DNA of 64,000 bases from Congeria kusceri (taxonomy: Eukaryota; Mollusca; Bivalvia; Myida; Dreissenidae). Below are positions 46,223-58,769 of the stretch, one piece after another; the stretch's first letter is position 1; every line of letters begins with the position of its first letter. A program made the translations under genes and the position numbers. The notes beneath the pieces were generated by a model, which worked only from the letters and a program-made list of their open reading frames with translations, had not been told where the DNA came from and did no database searches. The stretch covers positions 13,180,023 through 13,244,022 of the forward strand of contig CM051029.1 in assembly GCA_027627225.1 (NCBI GenBank), written 5' to 3'.

Positions 46223-47856
46223 TAAATTACTGCCAGCGAGACCCTTAATATGATTACATATAGTCTTTTATGTTGTTTTTTTTTCAACTCCAATAGGGTG
46301 AATACTATGTTTATAATATACTTACTTCTTTATAATTGTTCACAATTCATATCGACAGCAGCATACAATCTTTAACTATGGATTTACAAAGAATTTAAAA
46401 CTGGTTTTCCGAAGTTAGCGTGCTTCGGTCAGAGTTTCTTTATTTCTTGGTTCTCGGACATTTTTGGAAATGTGTCCGGTTGGAGGAGTGAAACAAAATA
46501 AAAATAAAAAGAATAACATCAACACAGGATAAATCAAATTGATGACGAGAATTTCACAAATGGAAATGGGCATTGATATTATAATTTTATTGCATTATTA
46601 CTTACAAAAATCACATTTCACAACATTAACTTATTCACTACATGAACAATGACGTTAATCTTTTTTTTGCATTCCGCGTAACAGGTTGAAATCTCTTCGC
46701 AAGAGCGTGTTTATGATATAGTTCACATTGTACAAATCTTTATTTTGTTTTGCTCTTTTGTAAAAATTATTTTTATTTCTCTCTGTTCCCTTTAAACATT
46801 TGCATGCACTCGCATCATGCATGTCGACACGAACACACATGCAGGATTCTATTATATGTTTTGGAAAAAAAAAGTATGGGTGGTGTAACAGTAAATATAA
46901 TCAATTTCGTTTACGTAGATCGTTATTTACGAGCGTTTGTGAAATCTTCAACTAGTATTATTATATAACCTTTCAATTAATAGATTTGAAAATTAACAAT
47001 TCAAACACAAGCAGCATTTATAGAAGATCTTGTTGCGGAGCCGAATTGCTCCCAGGAAGATGCCGCCGATAGTTGTTTGATTCAATACCCTTGTTGAAAC
47101 GACTCAGTGTGGAGATAAAATGTTCTGATCCGTTAACACGACTCAATTGGGGGGGGGGGGATCTGTATTTGTGTGTACCTGTTTGGTGTTCTGTAAACAT
47201 GAATGTGTTTCTAGTATTTACAACAATGGAATTCTTCTTATATATTCACGGTTCCATCTTTGGTTAGATTTATATTTTATTTTATCACAAAACCTCGAAT
47301 GTTATTTCTCATCATTCCAATTGTAATCATATACTAATAAATGAGTAATTACAATTATGTTATTATTGAAATGTTTCTAATAAAGGTTTTGAAACATGAT
47401 TTTGAATTATTTTCCTGCGCTCTTTAGCAAAAATAGATTAAATTTATTGAGATACTAAACATGAACCAGACCATAGTGATAGAAGGGGAGGGGGCAAAAA
47501 TGAGTCGCTATTTCGCTCTGGATGTTTTTCTACATTTCAAATTATATGTGTAATCCAGTGTAGTTTACTCTAGTTTACTAATATAAGTGTTTTCATTCGT
47601 TTGACGGAATAAAACTAATGAAACGATTCTAATATATTAATTGCTTAACTGAGTTATCATTTATTTAAGTTATACTTTATTTTATAACTTAAACACTTAT
47701 ACTATTTCACATATTTATTTTATTTGTTCTAGTAAATAAGTATTTACAAAGATTTGGTTTTAGTTTAAATTTTGAAGCAAAAGATTCAATTGTCATTGAC
47801 ATGGTCTGAAAGGTTGAAATAGCTAATAAATGAATGATATAATGAAATAATTAAAT
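46223..47856. other. No gene seen
   Basis: AT-rich with a G-run at 47,150-47,160. No domain-bearing frame or paired splice sites recognised. Confidence 0.5.
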
Positions 47857-48255
47857 AATGAATGAATGTATTCTTGAATGAATAAATGAATGAATGAATG
47901 AATGAATGAATGAATGAATGAATGAATGAATAAATGAATGGACGAATGAATGAATGAATTAGTTAATCAATGTATGAACTAATTAATGTATGAATATATG
48001 AATGATTTAAGTAATTTATTAATTTAAAAAAAAAAAACAACAAAATGAATAAATAATAAATAAATAAATACATAAATGACTTACTTATAAATGAATAATG
48101 GAATAATAAATAAATAAATAAATACAAATAAATAAATAAATAGAATAAATAAATGAATACATAAATAAATAAATTAATACATTAATAAATAAATAAATAA
48201 ATAAAATAAATAAATAAATAAATAAATACATAAATAAATAAATAAATAAATAAAC
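47857..48255 (+). repeat. (GAAT)n followed by (TAAA)n tetranucleotide arrays
   Basis: GAAT units dominate 47,857-47,959, and AAAT/TAAA units dominate 48,046-48,255, with a degenerate bridge between. The TAAA array ends right before the right-hand GC-box/CCAAT repeat. Confidence 0.85.
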
Positions 48256-48261
48256 AAAAAA

Positions 48262-48622
48262 ATATGCTCCTGTTTAATTATCGGCATTTCATTGGCTTAT
48301 AGCTTAGGCCCCGCCTTTCCAGGTTATCCAATTTAATATGTGATTGTAAAAAAAAATCCTAAGCCCCGCCTCCCTAATGGTTTCATGACTAAGCTCCACC
48401 TTTTCATCAAAATTTAACCCTTAGAGCGACTTCTCATGCGTAGAGACTAATCCCTAATAACCTATACTAAGGGCTGAATTGCGCAATCGCCGTAATCAAC
48501 GCTAGAATGGGATGAATTTTATGACTGCGGATGTAAAGAAATTAATCTTTAGGAATTGGGTCAATTTTGATTAGTTTTAAGAATTCTTAAGGGGTTGATC
48601 CTAAAACAAAATCCCTAAGCCT
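48262..48622 (-). repeat. GC-box/CCAAT-rich repeat, inverted right copy
   Basis: Read on the minus strand it gives tagggattttgtt, ctacgcatgag, gatgaaaaggtggagctt, ggcggggctta and, toward its end, aaggcggggcctaa with attgg nearby. This is the same order as 43,405-43,760, strongly diverged. The pair brackets about 5.2 kb. Confidence 0.45.
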
Positions 48623-51600
48623 AATGGATGTGTTGGTAACTTATTTTTCATTTACTTATCTGTCTTATTAAATAAATTAATAAAGCAATCTGAAACATAT
48701 AATGATTTATATGAGGATACTTTTGATGAGAACGTGTTGTATTCAAATAATTTGCCATTGTATGTTATGTATTAACGCACACCTATTCTAGCGTTAAATA
48801 ACGCGGATAAAGTGCGTCAGTGTCTCGAACAATATGTTTGCTAAAATAATGCCGTCTAATGCCCAGACTCAATGGCCACTTGCATGCATAAAACAACATG
48901 AAACGACATTAAACTGGCATGTGTAAAACAGTACGTGAATGGATCAATGCATATGAATGAAAGACGATAATTAAACATCTCATACAATTATTTTTATGCT
49001 AGCCTGTTTATGTGAATGTGTTCATAGTATATTACAAACATATTTACTTTGTTAAATGAGCGCACTTAATGAATGCGGAAGTTTTGCTAATTTAGTTACA
49101 CGGTGTTTATATAACGCTGTACGCAGATGTAAAGGACAAAAACATTGACATATTCACTGGATATTATATACAAATACCAAACACCGTATTTATTTAGGAT
49201 TGCCATTATATTTCGCATATTAAACAAATGAAATGGAAGAAACCGTTATGATGTTTTACTTCATATTTGTATGGGGTTTTGTCGTATCGACTTTTGGAGG
49301 TTAATTTATCGTATCGCTTCCTTTTTCCAGTGGTCCTTTTGAATAATGGCACATTGTATGATGTTTGCTTGTGTGGTAAGTGTATTGTTGCTCTATTAAG
49401 ATATGCCATGCTTACACCTGTTCACAACTGTATTGCTGGAACAAAGAAAAACAAAATTAAATAATAAAGCAGCTGTGACTCTCATCAATTTCTATCAACC
49501 GTTGATGGTACAATCGCTCAATTATGAGTCGTGTGTTTTACAATGCAGTAAAATGCTATGGAGCTATATTTACATACACGTGTTTACATATATTGCATTG
49601 GCATTTTGTGCTCCTCAAGTAGAGGGTGAACTTTGGAAAAATCTGTTCAAAATGCTGCCCCCGAAACTACAGGAAAACAATTTGACTCTTCCCTAATGAC
49701 AATACAATATTTGCGTAATAAGCTACTTGCATCATAGCTTAAAAAGTCCTTTTTCAGTCCGCTGTAGGGTGTGTGTTAACAAACAAAAAGGGATTGCTTA
49801 TCGTCACGCGTCAATATCGACCGGTTTTTACGATCGAGTAAGCCGGGGCTGCTTTACTACTAAAAGTCCATTATTAAAAAATGGCAATTTTGTACTTTTG
49901 GTCGATATCACACAATATCATGATATGTATAACATGAACTAAATAACGCTGAATTATATGTCAAATTCAATTCTAAAATTCGATTCGATGAGCAAACAAA
50001 CTGAAACAAAATGCCGACTAACTAGTGAGATTCCATTTAGAATGAACGCAGCCTCGGTAATATATATTAAAACATGTGCGCGATTTTTGGTTACTCTATT
50101 CTATAACGATACGATTTTAAAGTAAAATACCAATTTGTTTCGGTGTTATTACTCTGGATGTATGTTCTTAACATACACCTTTTTAAGGTCGTTAACGTCG
50201 GGCCTTTGCGGACATTAATGACCTCAAACATGTGCATTATCCCTATAATAACTAAACAAAACCAACTATTAATTGTTTTGATTTTTTTCAAAGAGAACTA
50301 ACATAACGACAGGTGTGACTCAACACAAACACATAAAATAACAATCATTAATCAGGGTCCTGCTTGTAATTGTAAGTAGCAGTCAGAGAATTGAAAAATC
50401 AATTAGAACAAAACAAAACACGGGAAAAAAATGTTTTATGTCATCGGAATGAATAACAATTAGTTTTTGTAAAGATGCATTTGACTATAAAATATTTGCG
50501 TAAATACAATTGACCATACAGTTACATGCGCAACTTTCTGCGATGGTTGCTCTCCTTTGAATAATGATGTCGGCAACATAACGATACAAAACCATGAAAC
50601 ATCACGAAATGTTGTCTGAGCATGTTACAACAAAGTGGTAAACAGTAAACAAAAAACCTTAATTAGCATTTATGTTGTAACGTAGGTAATAATTGTAAAT
50701 GATTAGGAGCCTTCAAATGCTGGTATTGTTAATCATAACTATCTTACAAACTGCGTTCAAAAAAAGCACAAAAATGGAATCAAAATAATTCAAGTTCTTA
50801 TCATCTTCTGTTGATTTCTGTTTTTATACTTGTTCATCATCCGGCCCATATGTAGTTACTATTAAATTTCAATTATATCAAAAGATATAAATAAATCGCA
50901 TGTGAGGGCATCGATTATTAAATTCCAAAACTGTTACAATAAAATAGGAAATCCCTTTCTGGGAATATCCCTATATATGTGTTTTGAACGACAACTGTAT
51001 CTTTCTTAATACGTCGATCATAATAAACAGTAGCATACTTTTTTTCTTTAGAAAGCCGTCGGTATTGTTGCCAGTTTATCGGAGAAACATAAACACAACT
51101 CTCGTCGACGAAAAAGATATGAACAAAAGAAGCAATCAAATTTGCTATCTCTACGTTCCAAAAACAAATTGTGAGGAACATGTACAATAATATGAAACTG
51201 TTGATTGTATGACGTTGAACATCTAACTTCGGGACTTATATGCAGAAATGAGAACTTGCAAACGTGAAATGTACAAGTGAAGTATTACGCTTGCTAATTG
51301 CAGAGGAGTATTGAGGTATTGTTTGGAAAGGGTAAGCTGAACTTGTCAATGGGTTTGCATTTACATATTTCACTGAAATGTTTTTTTATCAATGATTAAG
51401 ACAGTCAGCAGAGACGGCAAATGTAATGTTGAGCATTAAAACTCGACAGCTAAAGCTGACATTGACATATTTTACATCTCTATGGCTTTTGATCCAAAAA
51501 CACACGCCGGTCTCTTTCAAAAGTCCTGGTTCTATAACTGAATGTTGTTGTGTGTGAAAGAAAGAGCTAACCAAAGAAAGTCAACAAATAATCGAGATCC

Positions 51601-51800
51601 GGTATGATGGCGCAGATGGTAATATGTCCATTATAAGTATTGTTCATTCATGCGTTTACTATTTTAAGGAACTTTATCTCGAATAAGTTTCATTTAACAC
51701 GTAAAATGTGTTTTAAATGAATGTTTTAGTTTTCATCAGTCTGGTACATGTATGTATGCCATATAATTTTATCAATGTAATTTCTGTTTTAAAAAATAAT
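48623..51800. other. No gene seen
   Basis: I checked frames on both strands. None shows a domain, signal peptide plus TM, or a plausible exon series. A minus frame at 50,918-51,187 begins to resemble a V-D-E-S-x-V-Y transposase block, but the similarity is too short to call. Confidence 0.4.
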
Positions 51801-51806
51801 GTAATA

Positions 51807-51930
51807 AACGGCAAAGCCGTGCCGGGAGTTGTTATTGGCACGGAACACCTGCATCAGTACGATGGGTTTAGCCCGATTGCTAATACAGGTTTGGAGAGCC
51901 AATAACCACTTCGGTAACGGCTGTGCCGTT
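51807..51930. mobile_element. Hairpin element
   Basis: aacggcaaagccgtgccggg ... gttattggc (from 51,807) pairs with gccaataacc ... aacggctgtgccgtt (ending 51,930). Imperfect palindrome of about 124 bp, GC-richer than its surroundings. Confidence 0.65.
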
Positions 51931-54900
51931 CAATTTGTTGTTTATTATATACAATTGCCCTCCTTGTACACTCAACTAATTTTCGGCACTGTTCAATGTG
52001 CATACAACATAAACTTATAATGTGTTATTTCTAAGCGGTCTAAGCTAAAGGTTTGATTCCTTTGCTAATGTGTTACTATTTATAGTAATATACATAATAC
52101 AGAACTGTATTTTACATCAGGAACTCGATATGGCATTCAGAAAGACGAACAAACATCAACACCACTAGGCAGAAGAGTGAGACGTCACAGACAAGTGAGT
52201 GCGCATATATGCAAAGCATGAATACAACATATGTCATGTTAATAGTTTCAAAAAATATCTGAGTAGACGCAACCAAGCATGTGCAGGCTCTTTTCAAGAT
52301 CAAGTTATTCCTTCAAAAAAGATGATGAAACATGCTACCAAAACAAACCGCTCGGGAGAACACCCTAGGAAAACTGATCACCATTTGTTGGCAGAAGCTA
52401 GTTGGTCTAAGATTTACACCAATCTATGTGTTCGTGCAATAGATTGTACTACGTCATACAAGCCAGACATGTAATGACTGGTTTAGGATATAGGCAACTA
52501 CTGTGCGCAACTATGTGGCTGATAATACAACAAATTAAACACGCCAGACGTCTGAAGCCCACAAAGGCAACCAAGAACTGTCCAAAAACACTAAATTCAT
52601 GGACGAGATGGACGATGTCCAATGTTTGTCACTACCACAAACCAAAAAAGTGCTATGTATCATCTCACATGTTGAGGCAATTATATCAAGAAATGGAAAC
52701 CATCCCCCCAAACGCATGCCATACGAAATCCAACCATGAATGGAATACTTACATCTATACAATTCATTAGACTCATTAGACACATAAGACGTTGAAATAT
52801 TAAGGCTCAACATTCAAATCTTTTTGTTAAAAGTCACGAGGCTATCAGATCAGATTATAGTGCAATTTAATCAGATTAATTTAAAAAGTTGTTGTACCCT
52901 TACTAAACTTTATTTTCAACGGGCCGGGATTTTCAGGTAGACGCGCACTGAACCTTTGATCGTTACGTTGTCTTTGATGTCATCGCCCAGTGTTTGTATG
53001 AGACATTCTGCTTTTTCTAGGGGTTACCCGTGTTCATGTTGCTATAAACCAGTAGCGTTTATATTCAGGTAATGTATTTGACGTGTACCCATCGTGCAAA
53101 CAATAAGAAGCATGAAATGCGCAGTTGTTCCTGTTTGGGCATTTAACAATATGAATATTTAATATGTATCCGAGATATTGTAAATCAAATGGTATTTATA
53201 TTTAAAAAACAAAAAGGTATGTTTTAGTAACAACAAATCAGGTTGTGTTATCGCAGTTCCAGTTATTTAGGCCAAACAAACGTAATAGTTGGTTTTCGCT
53301 TACGCATTGAAACAAATCTGAGTTATTGCTCATACGTTGTAAAAAGCAAAAACAACGGCAATCATAAACTTACAAGTCGTTCACCAACGTTAACAAATCG
53401 GTCATTGCAGGTACCTGAAATTACAACTATCCTCTTAAATAATCAATTTGTAAGCGAGAATCAAGTCTTGTTTTCAACTAGTGTTCTGGAAATCAAATCA
53501 ATGTTTGGATGTTAAAAAGTTCCTTAATTACCTGGAAGTGTGCGCATTATAACGAGAAGTGCTTAAACGCCTGTATACAACGAAGACCTCATTTAACTAT
53601 AGCATGTTTTGTTTTTATCTGACAAGATACAAATTAATCTAACACCTGTAAGATATACATACACTCATGCGCATTAACGTTGGCGACTATCAAAGCTCAC
53701 AATTAACTTAATTTAGTTTTATTCAACCTCAATTACTGTTGCCGAAATGTTGTAAACTTCGAATTATGTAATTGTACTGATGGCACAAACATAGAATCGT
53801 CTTGGCGTAGTATATCAGTTAAGGCTTATATGAATATAACTGCGAAGCTTGTTCGTTCCAAACCTGATATATTACACATAGCCAGGCAGTAATCTGTTAT
53901 ACCACGGTTTTCTGAAAATTACACCAAACCAGCGGAGTTTTATTATAACAAAATATATAAACGAGCATAGCTGAGTTTGCTGAATAAGCTTTTACGCAAG
54001 TTTGCGTACACGTTGTAATTGGTTTATAAAAAGTTACTCGATAATGACAAATGTTATAATTTCTTAATAATACTGACAACAGTCTCGACGAATACACATA
54101 TATCAAATATGTTAATGCATAAAAATAGGCTATTAAAAATACATATTTGGATGGCAACGATCACATGCAACCCTCAGTTCCAAATTGTTTTGAGACGTCA
54201 TTTTAGAGTAGTGCATTGAAATTTACATTTTTGTGATAATACCGATTCAAGACTAGATATGTAGTGTGTTTAAATTTTGGTATACATGCATGAAACGAAC
54301 CATTGACCAATTCTGCGTAACCATTAATGATGTTAGTCATTTTAGTCATTTATTTTGAAATGATTGAACTACCTTTCTATGGATAATTTAGTGTTCCGAT
54401 TATTGTTCCAATTATGACGTCATTACAAAAGCAATTTACGCGGTTAGGTTAATGTTTCAATTATGTGTGCTTTATGGGGATTATAAATTATAAAATATAC
54501 TGGTTCTTGGTATTAAATTTTTTGGTACGCTGATTATGATCCACTTTTAATTAAATTGTTGACATTCCACTTGATTTCGAGTACAATCAATATCATACAA
54601 ATATTGACTAATAAACATGTACATGCTAAATACATAGCAAAATAAACAAGACAGCTGTATATCAGTCTTAAATCCTAATAGTATGATACATAGTATGTTT
54701 CCAAGATGCATGAAGTCTACGCATTTTACGATCAAATCAGTTGAAGTGCAATCAGTGTCTAATATATTGTATTGCGTATACACATTATTTACTTTATCTT
54801 ATAATTATCATTATATTGCTTAACTTTTCGTTTTCCATGTTTAAATCCCATATTATCGTCCCTGCATACTTTTAATATGACATTGCGTTGGAATATAACA

Positions 54901-55350
54901 TAATAACGCGCATGGTAATATACCTCGCGCGTGGGCCTAAAACTAGAAACCGGTGTTTCCGGAACTTCCATATTAGCTAATAACCGATAGGCACTAATAC
55001 AAAGCAATGACGATGAGCGCTTGGTTTTGTAACTATGTTTGACTAGTTTTTTCTTTATATTAAAATATAATTGTTCGGTATAACAACATAAATACCATAG
55101 GCATGTTGACGGGTATATTAAATAATGCCCCCACCACCCTTGAAGAGTAATGTCACCCTCTGCCTTCGGCCTCTGTTCACAAAAATCTCCTTGGGGTGCA
55201 ATATATACTAAACCCCTCAACTGCCTATGCTATTTATATATTATCATTAACATAGGCTTATGACTAAATATAACTAAAAGCGAAATGTTAAATTATCAGA
55301 CAGTGCGATATCATGGCAATCGGCTGTAAACGTGCATAACGACAACGGCT
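51931..55350. other. No gene recognised
   Basis: Frames at 52,199-52,474 (+) and 52,535-52,813 (-) and the 143-codon frame at 54,789-55,220 (-) show no known domain. The last has a GC-richer N-terminal part (I-A-P-Q-G-D-F-C-E-Q-R-P-K-A-E-G-D-I-T-L) and could be a passenger frame in an interspersed repeat. Confidence 0.4.
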
Positions 55351-55366
55351 CTGCGCTATCAAAACA

Positions 55367-55469
55367 TTGTATTTCTTAAATCATTCAATAGCAGTGGGAA
55401 TTCGTAATAAAAATATTGATGCCAAACTGTTAGCCATTATCTTCATATTTATTGAAAACTTAGCAAAAG
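55367..55469 (+). pseudogene. Copy C leader-like exon
   Basis: An open frame ending A-K-L-L-A-I-I-F-I-F-I-E-N-L-A-K with donor aaaag|gtaaat in phase 1 joins perfectly to Ig1 (G-E-N-S-A). The hydrophobic core suits a signal peptide. No ATG lies in frame; an ATG is present one base out of frame right before the core (55,419 region), suggesting a 1-bp loss. Confidence 0.4.
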
Positions 55470-55590
55470 GTAAATTTTATACTCGCTTACTGTTTATGTA
55501 TGTTTACTGCACAAATATGTTTAATATATATCTTAATAAGTTTATGTTAGGCTAGGTTCGTTTTTAACATTCAATACTATTTAATTACAG

Positions 55591-55929
55591 GCGAGAACTC
55601 GGCTATCCACCTAGCGACCATTGTGGACGATGTGTTTGTAAACAGCAGCCTCACATTCACATGCTCTACATAATCTCCAGTGACAACGGTTTCCTGGCGT
55701 AACACAGACCAAGGATCTTATTCCCAGGAAACAGTCATGTACCAACAGTTTTTCGGTGGACCATGTGCTCAAAGTTCAAACAAATTAGAATGTTTTTGCA
55801 ATTCTACAACAGTGTATACATGTGTCCTGAAGACAGTAACGTTATCACATGATGGGAAACGTTGGAGATGCAGCGAAGCATTTTAAGGCTTCGAAGCGAT
55901 AAACGACTATTACACCATTAGTCTGAAAA
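55591..55929 (+). pseudogene. Copy C Ig1 exon with two TAA
   Basis: 339 bp, phase 1-1. S-S-L-T-F-T-C-S-T, TAA (55,671-55,673), V-S-W-R-N, P-C-A-Q-S-S-N-K-L-E-C-F-C, W-R-C-S-E-A-F, TAA (55,884-55,886). V-set-like length with extra cysteines. Related to the Ig of copy D. Confidence 0.65.
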
Positions 55930-55968
55930 GTATAAAATATATTATTTATTCTTTGCCAAAACAGGACA

Positions 55969-56156
55969 ACTAGTACTACTACTACTTGTACTACTACTAC
56001 CATTACTACTATTACTACTACTACTACTACTTCTACTACTACTACGACTACTACTACTACGACTACTACTACTACTACTACTCCTACTAATTCTTCCACT
56101 ACTACTACTACTTCTACTACTACTACTGCTATTACTATTACTACTATAACTATTAT

Positions 56157-56223
<67 letters not shown>

Positions 56224-56234
56224 GCTACTACTAC

Positions 56235-56265
<31 letters not shown>

Positions 56266-56425
56266 TTACTTCTACTATTACTACTACTACCACTAATACC
56301 ACTACTACTACTACTACTACCACTACTTCTACTTGTACTTCTGCTATAACTTCTACTTATAATATTACTACTACTACTACTACTTCTACGACTATTACTA
56401 CTACAACTACTACTACTACTCCTCT

Positions 56426-56513
<88 letters not shown>

Positions 56514-56558
56514 GCAACTATTATTACTACAACAACAAAAACAACAACTACTACTACG

Positions 56559-56589
<31 letters not shown>

Positions 56590-56690
56590 TTACCACTACT
56601 ACTACTACTACTACTACTACAACAACTACTACTACTACTACTACTACTAACACTTATTACTACGACTATTACTACTACCCCTTCTACTAC
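55969..56690 (+). repeat. (ACT)n array in copy C intron 1
   Basis: About 720 bp of ACT/TAC/ATT trinucleotides on the + strand, between Ig1 and Ig2 of copy C. The Val-rich minus frames are artefacts. Confidence 0.9.
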
Positions 56691-56794
56691 CTGTACTCTT
56701 CTAATATTTCTCTACTACTGCGATGTCAATTTTGCAAACAGCATAAAAGTGCATGCCTGAAGTAAACCGCAATTATAAACAAAAATATCATGTT

Positions 56795-57000
56795 ATAAAT
56801 AAATATCATCTTCATGAAATTGGCAATTCTCAAAACACCTTATTTATGTCTCGTGCTCTTAATAAGAATTGTATAATGTTTATATTCACATGTTCTATAT
56901 ACAGTAACACTGTAAGTATTTCTTGTTCTCGTGATGCATGTATGTTATTATGAATTGTTATGCATTTTCCGCCGGAAGCCTTTGTAAACTACCATGCTAT
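56795..57000 (+). mobile_element. Probable LINE 3' tail, second copy
   Basis: atatcatcttcatgaaattg ... tctcgtgctct ... gcattttccgccggaagcctttgt aligns with 27,335-27,560. Confidence 0.4.
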
Positions 57001-57514
57001 TTTGCAAATCCGCATCGAGCAACCAACTGCGTTTCAAAACAATATCCTCACTTCTTTATAGAATATCCGTGGTAAGTATTACAGACCACATACATTTTAG
57101 AAAAGTGTGTTTAGGTTTATTAAAGGCCTTTTGACTAATAATAGTGCTACCATTGTGGTTTTATATAAATATAATCATATTCTGGTGCAACAATCTCTAT
57201 TAAGTTTCGAAATCATTTATCCATGTATCAGTAATTACGACATGTTCTCTGTGAGGTATATTTGCGACAAATCTTAATAATCGCTTTGCTTTAATGTTTC
57301 ATGAAGTAAATGTTTGACTGTTGTTCGTTAACCTCGTACAAAGACGGAAATTCTGTAAGTTTTTAGCATTTTTCTTAAATTAGTACATACTCTAATACTA
57401 TTAATGGACGATAACAGCTGTTGGATTCAAGGTTGTTTGTAAACTGATTACACATACAGCGTGGTTCACGTGTAATCTACTGATTGTTTATAGCGTTTCT
57501 CTTGTATCAGTAAC

Positions 57515-57791
57515 ACTCTCTTCGTTTACGCTGCGTCCAAATAATGGCCCTTCCTTTACTATCTATAACATCAACGTTCACATGCACCACTTCACAGACT
57601 AGGCCTCATACTTATGTATATTGGATTGAAGATGACTGGAACATCACTGATATGGCCAACAGTTCATACAGCGCTGATGTCGTAACCAGCTGCTTGAAAT
57701 ATACACCGACTGCATACCGTGATTGGAGTTTTTCTTGGATAGCGAAATTTGTTTACAAAACCATCAGCATAATACTAAAAAAAAGGACAAT
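57515..57791 (+). pseudogene. Copy C Ig2 exon, frameshifted
   Basis: N-N-G-P-S-F-T-I-Y-N-I in one frame, then S-T-F-T-C-T-T-S-Q-T-R-P-H-T-Y-V-Y-W-I-E and Y-T-P-T-A-Y-R-D-W in the next. Donor gtaaga at 57,792. The exact acceptor is uncertain. Confidence 0.6.
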
Positions 57792-57834
57792 GTAAGACCA
57801 ATCAATCATGTGTTTAAGTGTTTGTGTTTTCCAG

Positions 57835-58110
57835 ATCCAGTTTCAAGACCAGTTGTGTCAATAACTGATATATTCGTCAACAGCACAGTATGTATTCGAG
57901 AAGGAAGAGTGATTGAATTCAGTTGTGCCTCTTCCGGATATCCGGCCCCATCTTACCGGTGAAACCATCCAAGAGGCGATTCGGACGGTGACGTCGTGGC
58001 ATTAAATTTTAGTTGCAATGACAAAACAATTCTGACGTATTTTGAAATGGATGGAACTCTAAGTACACAGACTACAGAGATCACGACGTCCGTCAATATC
58101 AATGTATAAT
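57835..58110 (+). pseudogene. Copy C Ig3 exon with TGA and TAA
   Basis: 276 bp, phase 1-1. S-R-P-V-V-S-I-T-D and I-E-F-S-C-A-S-S-G-Y-P-A-P-S-Y-R then TGA (57,960-57,962) at the core Trp position (TGG to TGA). A second stop TAA (58,107-58,109) is just before the donor. Confidence 0.75.
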
Positions 58111-58300
58111 GTAAGTTTGTTTGCTGATGCTTTTAAATGTATTGTGAATATATTAAGAAACGATGGATAACACATGTCTTAAATTTAACACACCACATGC
58201 GAAGTAATTATTTTAAGTATCTTACTGTAATATTCATAGTTTTGCTATACCAGACTTATGTCACGGTTTCATAAGACATCATATTATTTATTCATTATAG

Positions 58301-58589
58301 ACCCGCCTTTTGTCAAGCAATTTATTAGTAAAGACATTGGGCTGACCAACGTTTACAATAATATCAGAGTACTTAGAGGAGACAACATCGACATTGTCTG
58401 TGAAAGTGACTCCAATCCTCCGCCCATCGTATTCTGGCAGGGGCAGCAGGCAAAGTCCTCTTTACTTTCCGTCCCCAGTACACAGCATGACACGGCATGG
58501 GCATGCATTGCTTCGAACACCATAATTGAAGAAAACAGAACGACGTCAACGGAATCTGTAAAGGGGAAACGTGTCCGCTCCAGCATTAT
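58301..58589 (+). pseudogene. Copy C Ig4 exon, +1 frameshift near end
   Basis: D-P-P-F-V start, L-R-G-D-N-I-D-I-V-C-E-S-D-S-N-P-P-P-I-V-F-W and W-A-C-I-A-S-N are intact. It is 289 bp, one base too long for phase 1-1; comparison with B places the extra base in the gtaaaggggaaa run. Confidence 0.75.
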
Positions 58590-58769
58590 GTAAGTACAAA
58601 TATATATAGTCCGAGTAAATGTTAATCGTTCTTATAAGTAGATGTGTTAATGATTTTCTTTCACAATATAATCAGAGTTGTATAGAAACATGTGCAATAT
58701 CAAATGCAGTTATCTTACAAACGCGTTAAAACGGTGTCTAACCACGTGTACAATTGCAGAGATGAATGT

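Noticed and set aside
46099..46293. Poly-His frame
   Set aside because: Reads through (GAT)n on the minus strand.
43405..48622. LTR retrotransposon bounded by two LTRs
   Set aside because: The two similar ends are inverted, not direct, and no gag, protease or reverse transcriptase frame lies between.
50918..51187. DDE transposase fragment (V-D-E-S-C-V-Y)
   Set aside because: One short resemblance without the second or third acidic block or flanking inverted repeats.
55845..56653. Val-rich minus-strand frames
   Set aside because: Artefacts of the ACT array; they overlap the real (decayed) Ig1 exon on the other strand.
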